A stretch of DNA of 64,000 bases from Pseudopelagicola sp. (GTDB lineage: Bacteria; Pseudomonadota; Alphaproteobacteria; Rhodobacterales; Rhodobacteraceae): NCBI GenBank assembly GCA_026195905.1, contig JAPHRE010000054.1:40719-104718 (forward strand), written 5' to 3'. The notes beneath the pieces are model-generated. The model was not told where the DNA came from and ran no database searches. It was given only the letters and a program-made list of their open reading frames with translations. Positions within the stretch are counted from its first letter, which is position 1, and each line of letters starts with the position of its first letter. Below are positions 52,935 to 61,726 of the stretch, piece after piece. A program made the position numbers and the translations under genes.

Positions 52935-53771
52935 ATGGCAGGCGAGGCCAAAAAGCAGAACGGGTTCATTGAGACCGTGAAGACCGTCGTTTACGCGCTC
53001 TTGATTGCAGGGGTGTTCAGGACACTCATTTTCCAGCCATTCTGGATTCCATCGGGGTCGATGAAGGATACGCTTTTGATTGGCGATTTCCTTTTTGTGA
53101 ACAAGTTCGCCTATGGGTATTCCTATGCGTCCTGCCCGTCGGTGCGGCTTCCGCAGTTCGGGGTCAATATTGACGCCAAGACGCTCTGTGGTGTGTTCGA
53201 TGGCGACAATGCGCGGTTCCTTGGGTCAGAGCCGGAACGCGGCGATGTGGTTGTCTTCCGTCATCCGTCGACAGGGTTTGATTATATCAAGCGGCTTGTG
53301 GGTTTGCCCGGTGATCAGGTTCAGATGAAGGCAGGCGTGTTGCATATCAACGGAACGCCGGTCAAACTTGAAGATGCGGGCGTCTTTGAAGAGACGGCCG
53401 GTCCGCAGGGGCCGCAAGGTTTGCGCCCGCGGTGTGCCAATGGGCCAGTGGGCGATGGCGGCACCTGTCTCAAGGGGCGTCAGATCGAAACGCTACCGGG
53501 CGGTGTAAGCCATTCGATCCTCAATATCGCGAACCAGTCTTCGGACAATACCGGGATTTATACGGTGCCTGAAAAGCACTATTTCCTCATGGGCGACAAC
53601 CGGGACAATTCGACGGATAGCCGGGTGCCGCAGGTGGCGCGCGGCGTTGGGTTTGTGCCTTATGAAAACCTGATTGGTCGTGCGGATCGGATCATGTTCT
53701 CTTCGGCGGGGCGGTCTATGTTCTTTTTCTGGACATGGCGCGGCGACCGGTTTTTCAAGGCGATCCGGTGA
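52935..53771 (+). CDS. lepB: Signal peptidase I
   Basis: 278 residues. An N-terminal TM helix ([20 protein letters not shown]) leads to catalytic S42 in PSGSMKDT and the general base K119 in [14 protein letters not shown]. The late [13 protein letters not shown] completes the S26 signature. It cleaves signal peptides on the periplasmic face. Its TGA overlaps the rnc GTG, so the two are coupled. Confidence 0.96.
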   Translation: MAGEAKKQNGFIETVKTVVYALLIAGVFRTLIFQPFWIPSGSMKDTLLIGDFLFVNKFAYGYSYASCPSVRLPQFGVNIDAKTLCGVFDGDNARFLGSEPERGDVVVFRHPSTGFDYIKRLVGLPGDQVQMKAGVLHINGTPVKLEDAGVFEETAGPQGPQGLRPRCANGPVGDGGTCLKGRQIETLPGGVSHSILNIANQSSDNTGIYTVPEKHYFLMGDNRDNSTDSRVPQVARGVGFVPYENLIGRADRIMFSSAGRSMFFFWTWRGDRFFKAIR

Positions 53772-54451
53772 AACTCTCGGCGGACCTGAAGGCGCTGGAG
53801 GCGCGGATCGGGTATCGGTTTTCCCGCCCGGCCCTTCTTGTGCGCGCAGTGACGCATTCGTCGATGTCCTCGCCAACGCGGGACGACAACCAGCGGCTTG
53901 AATTCCTTGGCGACAGGGTGCTTGGGCTTGTGATGGCCGAGGCGCTTTTGGCGCAGGACCCCGAGGCGACCGAAGGACAGCTTGCACCGCGCTATAACGC
54001 GCTTGTGCGCAAGGAAGCCTGTGCGGATGTGGCGCGTGAGATCGCGTTGGGGGATGCGCTTAAACTTGGGCGGTCGGAGATGCTTTCGGGCGGGCGACGC
54101 AAGCAGGCGCTTCTTGGTGATGCGATGGAGGCGCTTATCGCCGCTGTTTATCTTGATGCAGGGTTTGAGCCTGCCAAGGATATGGTGGTTCGGCTTTGGG
54201 GCGCGCGGGTGCATCAGGTCGATGCCGATGCGCGCGATGCCAAGACCAGCCTTCAGGAATGGGCGCAGGGCCGTGGCATGAAGCCCCCGAGCTATGATAT
54301 GGTTGGTCGCACGGGGCCGGACCATGCACCGGTGTTTCATATCGTTGTGCGGCTTGATAGCGGCGAGAGCGCCGATGCAAGCGATAATTCAAAGCGTAAG
54401 GCCGAGCAGGCCGCCGCAAAGGCGCTATTGGACCGTGTCAGCAAGGGCTAG
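53768..54451 (+). CDS. rnc: Ribonuclease III
   Basis: 227 residues from GTG 53768, which overlaps the lepB stop (GTGA); an ATG at 53735 lies inside lepB and is unlikely. Catalytic signature [14 protein letters not shown] at 41-54, second acidic region [16 protein letters not shown], and a C-terminal dsRNA-binding domain ([19 protein letters not shown]). It processes rRNA and double-stranded RNA. The stop is about 70 bases before era. Confidence 0.96.
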   Translation: MKLSADLKALEARIGYRFSRPALLVRAVTHSSMSSPTRDDNQRLEFLGDRVLGLVMAEALLAQDPEATEGQLAPRYNALVRKEACADVAREIALGDALKLGRSEMLSGGRRKQALLGDAMEALIAAVYLDAGFEPAKDMVVRLWGARVHQVDADARDAKTSLQEWAQGRGMKPPSYDMVGRTGPDHAPVFHIVVRLDSGESADASDNSKRKAEQAAAKALLDRVSKG

Positions 54452-54522
54452 GCGCTTTCCTATGGCGCGTCGGGCGGCTATCGTTTAGGAACGCGGCTTC
54501 ACTTCATGCTGGAAGGCTTCAC

Positions 54523-55431
54523 ATGACCAAACGTGCCGGATTCGTTGCCCTGATCGGGGAACCCAACGCGGGGAAATCAACTCTGACCAATCGCATGGTC
54601 GGGGCGAAGGTCTCGATCGTGACCCATAAGGTTCAGACGACCCGCGCGCGGATTCGCGGCGTTGCGCTTGAGGGAGAAAGCCAGCTTGTGTTTGTCGACA
54701 CGCCCGGCCTTTTCCGTCCGCGCCGGCGGTTGGATCGCGCGATGGTCGCAGCGGCCTGGGGCGGGGCGGCGGATGCCGATATCATCGTGCTCCTCGTTGA
54801 AGCGCATCGCGGAATTACCGAGGGGGTCGAGACGATCCTTGAGGGATTGGGCGAGTTGCCGAAAGGGCGCAAGGTTGCGCTTGCGATCAACAAGATCGAC
54901 AAGGTCAAATCCGAGGTTCTTTTGGGTCTTGCCAAAAAGTTGAATGACCGGTTCGATTTTGCCGAGACCTTTATGATCTCTGCCGAGAAGGGGCATGGGG
55001 CGCAGCACCTCAAGGAATGGCTTGCCGAGCAATTGCCGGAAGGGCCGTGGCTTTACCCTGAAGATCAGATTGCGGACCTGCCGATGCGGATGATCGCGGC
55101 CGAGATGACGCGGGAAAAGCTTACTCTGCGCCTGCATCAGGAGTTGCCCTATCAGCTCACCGTTGAGACCGAAAATTGGGAAGAACGCAAGGATGGCTCG
55201 GCCCGGATTGACCAGCTCATCTATGTGATGCGTGACGGGCATAAAGGGATCGTGCTTGGCAACAAGGGCGAGACGATCAAGTCCGTGTCCAAGGCCGCGC
55301 GGGAAGAGCTTGAGGAGTTTCTTGGCCGCAAGGTGCATCTTTTCCTGCAGGTGAAGGTGCGGCCGAACTGGCTTGAGGAAAAAGAGCGGTATTCCGAGAT
55401 GGGGCTCGATTTCCGCGACGGAAATGCATGA
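54523..55431 (+). CDS. era: GTPase Era
   Basis: 302 residues. G1 GEPNAGKST, G3 DTPGL, G4 NKID and a C-terminal KH domain (GHKGIVLGNKGETIKSVSKA) are present. It binds the 3' end of 16S rRNA and helps 30S maturation. Its last bases overlap the DUF1491 start (ATGA). Standard rnc-era order. Confidence 0.97.
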   Translation: MTKRAGFVALIGEPNAGKSTLTNRMVGAKVSIVTHKVQTTRARIRGVALEGESQLVFVDTPGLFRPRRRLDRAMVAAAWGGAADADIIVLLVEAHRGITEGVETILEGLGELPKGRKVALAINKIDKVKSEVLLGLAKKLNDRFDFAETFMISAEKGHGAQHLKEWLAEQLPEGPWLYPEDQIADLPMRMIAAEMTREKLTLRLHQELPYQLTVETENWEERKDGSARIDQLIYVMRDGHKGIVLGNKGETIKSVSKAAREELEEFLGRKVHLFLQVKVRPNWLEEKERYSEMGLDFRDGNA

Positions 55432-55760
55432 GCCGGCTTGCGGCGAAATTCTGGGTTCAGGCCTATATGGCGCGGCTCGAATTTGCCGGGATTGCGGCCT
55501 ATGTCGTCGCACATGGCGATGATACGGCGGGCGCGGTGCTTGTAAAACTTGCGACGCTGGACGGGCAGGCTGTGGCGTTTCAGCGCTCGTTCGATTTGAT
55601 GTCTGGAGATCGCAAATGGGTGATCCTTGCCCAAGGGGATGAGCCGTCGGTTGATGCCGCCCTGCGGCGGCAGAGAGAGTTTGATCCTGATGTCTGGGTG
55701 ATCGAGGTCGAGGACCGCCACGGGCGGCATTTGCTCGACGAGCCGGGGTTGGACGCCTGA
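55428..55760 (+). CDS. DUF1491 protein
   Basis: 110 residues overlapping the era stop by 4 bases. LAAKFWVQAYMARLEFAGIA and ARQREFDPDVWVIEVEDRHG-type sequence (here RRQREFDPDVWVIEVEDR) match this alphaproteobacterial family, found between era and recO. Function unknown; coupling to era suggests a link to ribosome or RNA work. Confidence 0.85.
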   Translation: MSRLAAKFWVQAYMARLEFAGIAAYVVAHGDDTAGAVLVKLATLDGQAVAFQRSFDLMSGDRKWVILAQGDEPSVDAALRRQREFDPDVWVIEVEDRHGRHLLDEPGLDA

Positions 55761-55836
55761 GGGGCGGGATTTTCTATAAAGCCCTGTCAGAGCAAAACTT
55801 GCGAGAAAGTTTTGATGCGCAGCGGAGGATCAGGTG

Positions 55837-56568
55837 ATGGACTGGCGTGACGAGGGGATTGTGCTGAGCCGCCGTAAACACGGCGAGACCTCGGTGATCC
55901 TTGATGTGTTCACGCCGGAACATGGTCGACATGCGGGCGTTGTGCGCGGCGGGACAAGCCGCAAGATGACACCGATCCTTCAGCCGGGCGCGCAGGTTGA
56001 TGTGACTTGGCGCGCCCGGCTAGAGGCGCATATCGGATCGTTCACCGTCGAGCCAGTGCGCAGTCGGGCTGCTGCCCTCTCGGATCGTATGGCGCTTGCG
56101 GGGTTGAACGCGGTGACGGGGCTGTTGTCCTTTTGCCTGCCAGAACGCGAAGCGCATCCGGCGCTATATCGGCGCAGCGAACAGCTTCTTGACCTGCTTG
56201 GACAGGGCGAGGTCTGGCCGCTGGGTTATCTACACTGGGAACAGGCGCTTTTGGAGGAGTTGGGGTTTGGCCTTGACCTTTCGGCTTGTGCGGTGACGGG
56301 GGCGACGGAGGGGCTATGCTATGTCTCGCCCAAGAGCGGGCGCGCGGTCTCTGGGCAAGGGGCGGGGGAGTGGGCGGATCGCCTTCTGCCCTTGCCGCCC
56401 TGCCTATTGGGGCGGGGGGATGTCTCGGATCAGGACATTCTGACCGCGCTTCAGACAACGGGGTATTTCCTAGAGCATCGGGTCGCGCCAGAATTGGGGC
56501 ACAAGCCACTGCCCGAGGTTCGGGGGCGGTTAATGGATGTGTTTAGTCGTCGCCTTGCAACGCGGTAA
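55837..56568 (+). CDS. recO: DNA repair protein RecO
   Basis: 243 residues from ATG 55837 behind GGAGG; a GTG one codon upstream is also possible. N-terminal OB fold ([33 protein letters not shown]), then a helical domain with [20 protein letters not shown]. It loads RecA onto gapped DNA with RecR. The zinc-finger cysteines found in some RecO proteins are only partly present (a C in LSACAVTG and another in EGLCYV). Its end overlaps the convergent META gene. Confidence 0.93.
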   Translation: MDWRDEGIVLSRRKHGETSVILDVFTPEHGRHAGVVRGGTSRKMTPILQPGAQVDVTWRARLEAHIGSFTVEPVRSRAAALSDRMALAGLNAVTGLLSFCLPEREAHPALYRRSEQLLDLLGQGEVWPLGYLHWEQALLEELGFGLDLSACAVTGATEGLCYVSPKSGRAVSGQGAGEWADRLLPLPPCLLGRGDVSDQDILTALQTTGYFLEHRVAPELGHKPLPEVRGRLMDVFSRRLATR

Positions 56569-56944
56569 AGACCATCGTGCGACCGGCGTCATTGCTCAGG
56601 ATCATCATCTCGCCGCTGATCTCGACAAGGGTCATCGTGGCGAGCGCCTCAAAATAGGCGCTTTCAGCGGCGAGGTTAGGGCAAGCCATTTTTGTCGCGC
56701 CGATGGGGCCAAGGTCAAGCCACGGATAGGGCGCGGTTTGGGTGCTGAAGTAGCGGTTACAGGGGGCTTGGCCCGATACCTTGCCATCCTCGCCAAAACG
56801 CAGCGTGGCGCGGGCGTTGAAGGCGGTGCCGTCCATCTCGACCAAGGTCCAGAGGCGATCGCCGCCATATCCGGTCACGGTTTCATCCTCAAAGCAGGCG
56901 GCTAGGGTCAGGGCCAGAACAAGGCCAAGGGCAATGCGGAACAT
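56543..56944 (-). CDS. META-domain lipoprotein
   Basis: 133 residues. A signal peptide ([17 protein letters not shown]) ends with a LAAC lipobox. The mature part has the META/HslJ pattern: [20 protein letters not shown], then [12 protein letters not shown] and [13 protein letters not shown], the last with the second conserved cysteine. Such envelope proteins are associated with stress or surface functions. It overlaps recO by 26 bases convergently. Starts 4 bases downstream of the TetR stop, so the two may be transcribed together. Confidence 0.85.
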   Translation of the reverse strand: MFRIALGLVLALTLAACFEDETVTGYGGDRLWTLVEMDGTAFNARATLRFGEDGKVSGQAPCNRYFSTQTAPYPWLDLGPIGATKMACPNLAAESAYFEALATMTLVEISGEMMILSNDAGRTMVFTALQGDD

Positions 56945-56947
56945 GGA

Positions 56948-57505
56948 TCACCCATAAAGCGCGAGGATCAGGTCCACCAGCGTGCCAAGGGCATTTTCAT
57001 TGTCGATCCCGTCACGGCCCGACATCTCGGCCATGCCGAGGCGCGCACCATAGAGGATACGCGAGAGTTCCGGGTTGGAGAGGCCCATCTCTGTAAGGAG
57101 ATGATCCAAGGCTTCCATACGGCGGGCATCAACGCGCGCGACGACGGCGGCGGCGGTCGGGTTCTCATGCGCCCATGCGCGGATCGCCGGCTCAAGGGCC
57201 GTGCCATGAGAGGCGAGGCCATTCTGGGCAGTGGGCGCGGATTGGGCAAAGTGGCGCAGGCGTTGGACCGGGGTGCCATCGTCATGCAGCGCCACGTCAA
57301 GCATATGCAGGCTGGCATCTTCCCAGTGGCGTAGCATCGCTTGGTGAAAGGCGGGCACGTCTTTGAAGTGCCAGTAGAAGGAGCCTTTGGTCGTCTTGAG
57401 GTCGCGTGCGAGAGCCTCTGCTTTGAGGGCAGAAGATCCTTGCGCCACAAGCGCGGTAAAGCCGGCATGTATCCAGCTATCGGGGGAGAGACGGGTCGCT
57501 ACCAT
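56948..57505 (-). CDS. TetR/AcrR-family regulator
   Basis: 185 residues. The N-terminal HTH shows ALKAEALARDLKTTKGSFYW, ending in the usual GSFYxHF, with a ligand domain behind it. No clear Shine-Dalgarno precedes ATG 57505. The META lipoprotein gene lies 4 bases downstream of it. Its upstream region carries two TGCAG-rich motifs that are also found ahead of mcd, suggesting autoregulation and control of mcd. Confidence 0.85.
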   Translation of the reverse strand: MVATRLSPDSWIHAGFTALVAQGSSALKAEALARDLKTTKGSFYWHFKDVPAFHQAMLRHWEDASLHMLDVALHDDGTPVQRLRHFAQSAPTAQNGLASHGTALEPAIRAWAHENPTAAAVVARVDARRMEALDHLLTEMGLSNPELSRILYGARLGMAEMSGRDGIDNENALGTLVDLILALYG

Positions 57506-57535
57506 GTGTCAGGCGTAGGAGAAATACACCTCAGT

Positions 57536-57577
57536 ATGCAAGTGCAGCATCACCGGATTGTGCAGTTGCAGCAAAAC
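57536..57577. promoter_or_regulatory. Paired TGCAG-rich motifs ahead of the TetR gene
   Basis: ATGCAAGTGCAGCATCA (57536) and TTGTGCAGTTGCAGCAAAAC (57558). The core TGC-N3-TGCAGC recurs at 59374 and a related form at 59442, ahead of mcd and the TauE gene. Likely operators, regulator unknown. Confidence 0.45.
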
Positions 57578-57597
57578 TGTGGCGGATTCACACGAAA

Positions 57598-57621
57598 AAC
57601 CCCGGCGCAATGGCCGGGGTT
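57598..57621 (-). terminator. Terminator of mcd
   Basis: Stem AACCCCGGC / GCCGGGGTT around a six-base loop; on the minus strand it runs directly into TTTCG. It is 26 bases past the stop at 57647. Confidence 0.8.
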
Positions 57622-57646
57622 GTCAGTTTTTAAGGAAAATCGCGGT

Positions 57647-59308
57647 TTATCCAAGCAGGCGACGAGCGATCACCTGTGCCTGAATCTCGGCAGCCCCCTC
57701 GAAGATGTTGAGGATTCGCGCGTCACAGAGGATGCGGCTGATCTGATATTCGAGGGCAAAGCCGTTGCCGCCGTGGATTTGCAGCGCGTTGTCGGCGCTG
57801 GCCCATGCGATACGGGCACCAAGTAATTTCGCCATTCCGGCCTCAAGGTCACAGCGGTGGCCGTGATCTTTTTCCCAAGCCGAGTAATAGGTCAGTTGGC
57901 GGGCGATCATGATTTCCACGGCCATCATCGCAAGTTTGCCCGCGACACGCGGGAATTCGATGAGTGATTTGCCGAACTGCTTGCGGTCTTCGGCATATTG
58001 CATCCCGACCTCAAGCGCGTTCTGCGCCACGCCAATGGCGCGGGCGGCGGTTTGAATACGGGCCGCCTCGAAGGTTTTCATAAGCTGTTTGAAGCCTTGC
58101 CCTTCTTCGCCGCCAAGCAGGTTTTCGCCCTTGACCTTGAAGCCGTCAAAGCCAAGCTCGTATTCCTTCATGCCGCGATAGCCGAGAACCTCGATTTCGC
58201 CGCCTGTCATGCCTTCGGTCGGGAACGGGTTTTCGTCGGTGCCCGGCGTCTTTTCCGCAAGGAACATGGACAGACCCTTGTGGTCGGTCGTGTTCGGGTC
58301 GGTGCGTGCCAGAAGGGTCATGACATGGGTGCGGGCCGCGTGGGTGATCCAGGTCTTGTTGCCTGTCACCTCGTAGTTGCCATCTTCGGTTTTGATGGCG
58401 CGGGTGCACAGGCTGCCGAGGTCAGAGCCGGTATTGGGTTCGGTGAAGACCGCAGTCGGCAGGATTTCGGCCGATGCGAATTTCGGCAGCCAGTATTGTT
58501 TCTGCTCCTCGGTGCCGCCCGCTTCGACCAATTCCGCCGCGATCTCGGAGCGGGTGCCGAGGCTACCGACGCCGATATAGCCGCGTGAGAGCTCTTCGGA
58601 GACAACAACCATAGACGCCTTGGAAAGGCCAAGCCCGCCGTATTCCTCGGGGATGGTCAGGCCGAATACGCCCATTTCCCCAAGCTCTTCAATGACCTCC
58701 ATCGGGATCAATTCGTCTTTGAGATGCCATTCATGGGCATTGGGAACGACCCGCTCATCCGCGTAGCGGCGGAATTGTTCGCGGATCATCTCAAGCTCTT
58801 CGTCGAGGCCGGTGGCACCAAAGGTGGCATGGCCCGCGTTGTCCTGCATCAGGGCGACGAGTTCCATGCGGGCGGCTTGGGTGTTGCCCTTGGCCATAAG
58901 GGTCTGCACGGCTTCGGTTTGAAGCGGGGCCAGCGCGTCGAGACCAAGCCCGAGGTCGATGAGGCGGAACATTTCGTTCTGGCTCATCGGGATGCCGCCG
59001 GAAATGTGGTTGAGGTATTCGCCAAAGCCGATCTGAAGGATGAGCTGTTCCATCTTGCCGAATTTGCCCTCGGCAGAGAGAGCCTCGGCCCATTTCTGCA
59101 TCTGGCGCAGGGCTTCGACATATGTTGCAAGCCACGAGAGGCCATGTGCCGCGGTTTGATTGGCTTCGATGAGGCCCGCCGAAACGCGACCGTCCTTCGT
59201 TACAATCGCGCGCAGGGCGTCTTTGGCGGCCTCCATGACTTGCTCGGCAGGGGCCACCGCAGCGGCGGTTAGCGTCGTCAGGTCGGGGAGGAGGGCGGAA
59301 TTTGTCAT
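57647..59308 (-). CDS. mcd: Probable (2S)-methylsuccinyl-CoA dehydrogenase
   Basis: 553 residues from ATG 59308; ATG 59335 is an in-frame alternative with a similar ribosome-binding site. It is an acyl-CoA dehydrogenase with an extra roughly 150-residue N-terminal helical domain before the standard fold (LGLTIPEEYGGLGLSKASMV-like and FTEPNTGSDLGS segments). That extension is the feature that marks the Mcd branch of the ethylmalonyl-CoA pathway. It lacks obvious pathway neighbours, so the name rests on length and layout. It converts methylsuccinyl-CoA to mesaconyl-CoA. A TGCAG-rich operator candidate lies upstream. Confidence 0.72.
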   Translation of the reverse strand: MTNSALLPDLTTLTAAAVAPAEQVMEAAKDALRAIVTKDGRVSAGLIEANQTAAHGLSWLATYVEALRQMQKWAEALSAEGKFGKMEQLILQIGFGEYLNHISGGIPMSQNEMFRLIDLGLGLDALAPLQTEAVQTLMAKGNTQAARMELVALMQDNAGHATFGATGLDEELEMIREQFRRYADERVVPNAHEWHLKDELIPMEVIEELGEMGVFGLTIPEEYGGLGLSKASMVVVSEELSRGYIGVGSLGTRSEIAAELVEAGGTEEQKQYWLPKFASAEILPTAVFTEPNTGSDLGSLCTRAIKTEDGNYEVTGNKTWITHAARTHVMTLLARTDPNTTDHKGLSMFLAEKTPGTDENPFPTEGMTGGEIEVLGYRGMKEYELGFDGFKVKGENLLGGEEGQGFKQLMKTFEAARIQTAARAIGVAQNALEVGMQYAEDRKQFGKSLIEFPRVAGKLAMMAVEIMIARQLTYYSAWEKDHGHRCDLEAGMAKLLGARIAWASADNALQIHGGNGFALEYQISRILCDARILNIFEGAAEIQAQVIARRLLG

Positions 59309-59373
59309 CGTCAGGTCCTGTCCATCATGGGCCATGAATCATGTCCTTCATCTTGCTGCAGTGTGACATAATC

Positions 59374-59460
59374 TTTTTGCAGATGCAGCGCAACATTAAT
59401 GCCAAGCTTTACTTGGAATCGTTCGTTTGTTGCGCGTTGACTTTTTGCGTTGCAGCGTAA
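59374..59460. promoter_or_regulatory. TGCAG-rich motifs between mcd and the TauE gene
   Basis: TTTTTGCAGATGCAGCGCAA at 59374-59393 and TTTTTGCGTTGCAGCGTAA at 59442-59460; a partial CTTGCTGCAG occurs at 59352. They resemble the pair ahead of the TetR gene and could serve both divergent genes. Confidence 0.45.
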
Positions 59461-59479
59461 TGCGCCATATAGCTTGGGG

Positions 59480-60247
59480 ATGGAGTTTGTCATCAACGAT
59501 ATGTCCGGGTTTGTGTTTGGCCTTGCCTGTGTGATTGCCTTGGGTGCGGGGGTGGTCAAGGGGATGGTTGGGTTTGCCATGCCGATGATCCTTATCTCGG
59601 GGCTGAGTTCCGTGATGGCGCCGGAATTGGCGCTGGCGGGGTTGATTGTTCCGACGCTCGTGACGAACGGTATGCAATCCCTGCGGCAGGGCGTTGGCGC
59701 GGCGAAGGCGTCAATTCGAAAGTTTCATGTGTTCCTTCTGGCGGGTCTTGTGACCCTTGTTTTCTCGGCCCAGTTTGTGCGTGTTTTGCCGGGGGATGTG
59801 ATGCTTTTGATGATTGGTTTACCAGTGTCGGGGTTTGTTTTGCTGCAACTTGCCGGGGTGCGCTTTCAGCTTCGGGCGGCGTCGGCGCGGCTTGAGGTTT
59901 TGATCGGCGGGTTTGCCGGGTTGATTGGTGGCTTGTCGGGGGTTTGGGGGCCGCCCACCATCCTATATCTTACCGCGCTCAACACCGAAAAGACGGAGCA
60001 GGTCCGGGTGCAGGGCGTGATTTATGGACTTGGGGCGGCGGCGCTTTTCATGGCGCATATTGCCTCGGGTGTGCTTGGGGCAAAGACGCTTTTGTTCTCG
60101 CTCAGCCTTGTGCCGCCTGCGATTGTTGGCATGTGGATTGGCGGGCGTATCCATGACCGGATCGACCAAGAGAGTTTCCGCAAGGCGACGCTTTGGGTCT
60201 TGTTATTGGCGTCGCTCAACCTTGTGCGGCGGGCGGCTCTTGGCTAA
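59480..60247 (+). CDS. TauE/SafE-family permease
   Basis: 255 residues from ATG 59480; start uncertain (ATG 59501 is also possible). About eight TM segments. LGAGVVKGMVGFAMPMILIS and LIGGLSGVWGPPTILYLTAL are the two TauE/SafE glycine-rich repeats. Exports sulfite, sulfoacetate or other organic anions. Divergent from mcd with shared operator candidates, so it may export an acid of that metabolism, but that is inference. Confidence 0.83.
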   Translation: MEFVINDMSGFVFGLACVIALGAGVVKGMVGFAMPMILISGLSSVMAPELALAGLIVPTLVTNGMQSLRQGVGAAKASIRKFHVFLLAGLVTLVFSAQFVRVLPGDVMLLMIGLPVSGFVLLQLAGVRFQLRAASARLEVLIGGFAGLIGGLSGVWGPPTILYLTALNTEKTEQVRVQGVIYGLGAAALFMAHIASGVLGAKTLLFSLSLVPPAIVGMWIGGRIHDRIDQESFRKATLWVLLLASLNLVRRAALG

Positions 60248-60743
60248 CGGGCGCGTCGAACCAGGCGAGTAGCGCGGCGGGATTTGCGGCGATGGGTGTG
60301 GCGATTCCGCCTGAGAATTCAATGAGTTTCGCCTCATTCGCGGGGTTTATGCCAACCAATACGGCGCCCCCGCGTTCAAGGGCTTCGCCGATCATGTTGC
60401 GAAACCCGCGCCCGTCCGCTTCTTGTTTGCCGAACTTGTTGAGGATGAAGATATCAAAGCCGTCTTCCATCCTCTGCGCGACCTTGGCGGCGGCTGTTTC
60501 GAGGGCGTCGGGGTTGAGGCGACAGCCACGGGAGTCTTTGCCAAGATATTGCGAAATACGCACTTTGGGGCCGTCGGGCAAAACCTTGACGTCCATGTCG
60601 CAGCGATGCTGGGTTTCGGTCTCGGTATTGATCTGGACGATGCCGCAGGTGCGCACACCGCGCGACTTGAGAGTCTCGGCAAAATCGGCCAGCAGGCAGT
60701 CCAGCTCACCGCGGCCCTGGGTCATGGTATAGGCGATCTTCAT
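60216..60743 (-). CDS. DUF2478 protein, nucleotide-binding-like
   Basis: 175 residues from the ATG at 60743. KIAYTMTQGRGELDCLLADF at the start and a late FDIFILNKFGKQEADGRGFR match DUF2478, a family often found with molybdate transport. The usual P-loop is not intact. It overlaps the convergent TauE gene by 32 bases. No molybdate genes are in view. Confidence 0.7.
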   Translation of the reverse strand: MKIAYTMTQGRGELDCLLADFAETLKSRGVRTCGIVQINTETETQHRCDMDVKVLPDGPKVRISQYLGKDSRGCRLNPDALETAAAKVAQRMEDGFDIFILNKFGKQEADGRGFRNMIGEALERGGAVLVGINPANEAKLIEFSGGIATPIAANPAALLAWFDAPVSQEPPAAQG

Positions 60744-60804
60744 GGGGTCTTGTCCTAGCGCGCGAGGGGCGTTTGGGAAACAGAAATCTTGCCGCATTAG
60801 GGCC

Positions 60805-60870
60805 GAAAACGGGGGTCGGTATCACGTCGGTATTGCGTCGGTATTGCGGCAGTGCGGGTTTTGCGGCCTA
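60805..60870 (+). repeat. Dispersed 11-bp-unit repeat, copy C
   Basis: Units GTCGGTATCAC, GTCGGTATTGC, GTCGGTATTGC from 60815, then a GGCAGTGCGGGTTTTGCGGC tail that ends at the aldolase stop codon (60868-60870). Same unit order as copies A and B. Confidence 0.7.
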
Positions 60871-61641
60871 GAGCAGAGCCTTCCCGTCGCGGCAAAGGCG
60901 GCGGACCCTATCGGAAAACAGTTCCATGTCGATGCCGACCGCCACGAAGGTTGCGCCCGCGTCGCGCCATTTGCGCGCCGGTTCTGTCCCAGAGGTCAGG
61001 ATACCTGCCGCCTTGTCCGAGGCTGCGATTTTGCGAATGGCGGTCTCAATGGCCTCTTGCACTTCGGGCGCCTCCGGGTTGCCGGGATAGCCCATATCGG
61101 CGGAGAGATCGGCAGGGCCGATAAAGACGCCATGCACACCGTCAACGGCAAGGATGTCGTCAAGGTTGTCGAGCGCGGCGCGGCTCTCGGCCTGCACGAT
61201 GAGGCAGACCTCGTCATTGGCCGTCGCGACATAATCCGTTATCTCGCCAAAGCGGGAGGCACGCGCACCGGCGGCCCCCATGCCACGGATGCCTGCAGGC
61301 GGATAGAGCATGGCCGAGGCCATCGCGCGCGCCTGATCGGCGGTATCCACCATCGGCACGAGCACGGTTTGCGCCCCTGCGTCGAGCACCTGTTTGACCA
61401 TCCATGCCTCGCCCACGGGGATACGCACGACCGGATGGCTGTCTGATCCGTTGAGCGCGGTCAGCGCCTCCTTGAGGCTGCGGATATGGTTGGGCGCATG
61501 TTCGCCGTCCAGCACGAGCCAATCAAACCCGGCGGTGCCGATCATTTCGGCCAAGGACGGTTCGGCGCTGACAACCCAGAGGCCAATCTGGGGTGTTTTG
61601 GTGGCAAGCGCGGACTTGAAGGCGTTTTGGGGCGCAGGCAT
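60868..61641 (-). CDS. HpcH/HpaI-family aldolase
   Basis: 257 residues. LWVVSAEPSLAEMIGTAGFD, then WLVLDGEHAPN, and the metal-binding E of VQAESRAALDNLD and D of GPADLSADMGYPG match class II HpcH/HpaI aldolases. It cleaves 4-hydroxy-2-oxo acids to pyruvate and an aldehyde, and specificity within the family is not certain (hpaI-type is likely). Repeat C begins at its stop. Single gene. Confidence 0.88.
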   Translation of the reverse strand: MPAPQNAFKSALATKTPQIGLWVVSAEPSLAEMIGTAGFDWLVLDGEHAPNHIRSLKEALTALNGSDSHPVVRIPVGEAWMVKQVLDAGAQTVLVPMVDTADQARAMASAMLYPPAGIRGMGAAGARASRFGEITDYVATANDEVCLIVQAESRAALDNLDDILAVDGVHGVFIGPADLSADMGYPGNPEAPEVQEAIETAIRKIAASDKAAGILTSGTEPARKWRDAGATFVAVGIDMELFSDRVRRLCRDGKALL

Positions 61642-61726
61642 GTGCTATCCTCTGAGGCTCTCTGGTGCGGGCATTTGGCCGTGCGATGCGCGATTTGTCC
61701 AGAGGGCTGGGGCACCCTTGGGCCGC

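Noticed and set aside
53735..53767. ATG 53735 as the rnc start
   Set aside because: It lies inside lepB; the GTG at 53768 gives the normal N-terminus and overlaps the lepB stop in the usual way.
57647..59308. A generic short-chain acyl-CoA dehydrogenase
   Set aside because: The extra N-terminal domain of about 150 residues fits the methylsuccinyl-CoA dehydrogenase layout better.
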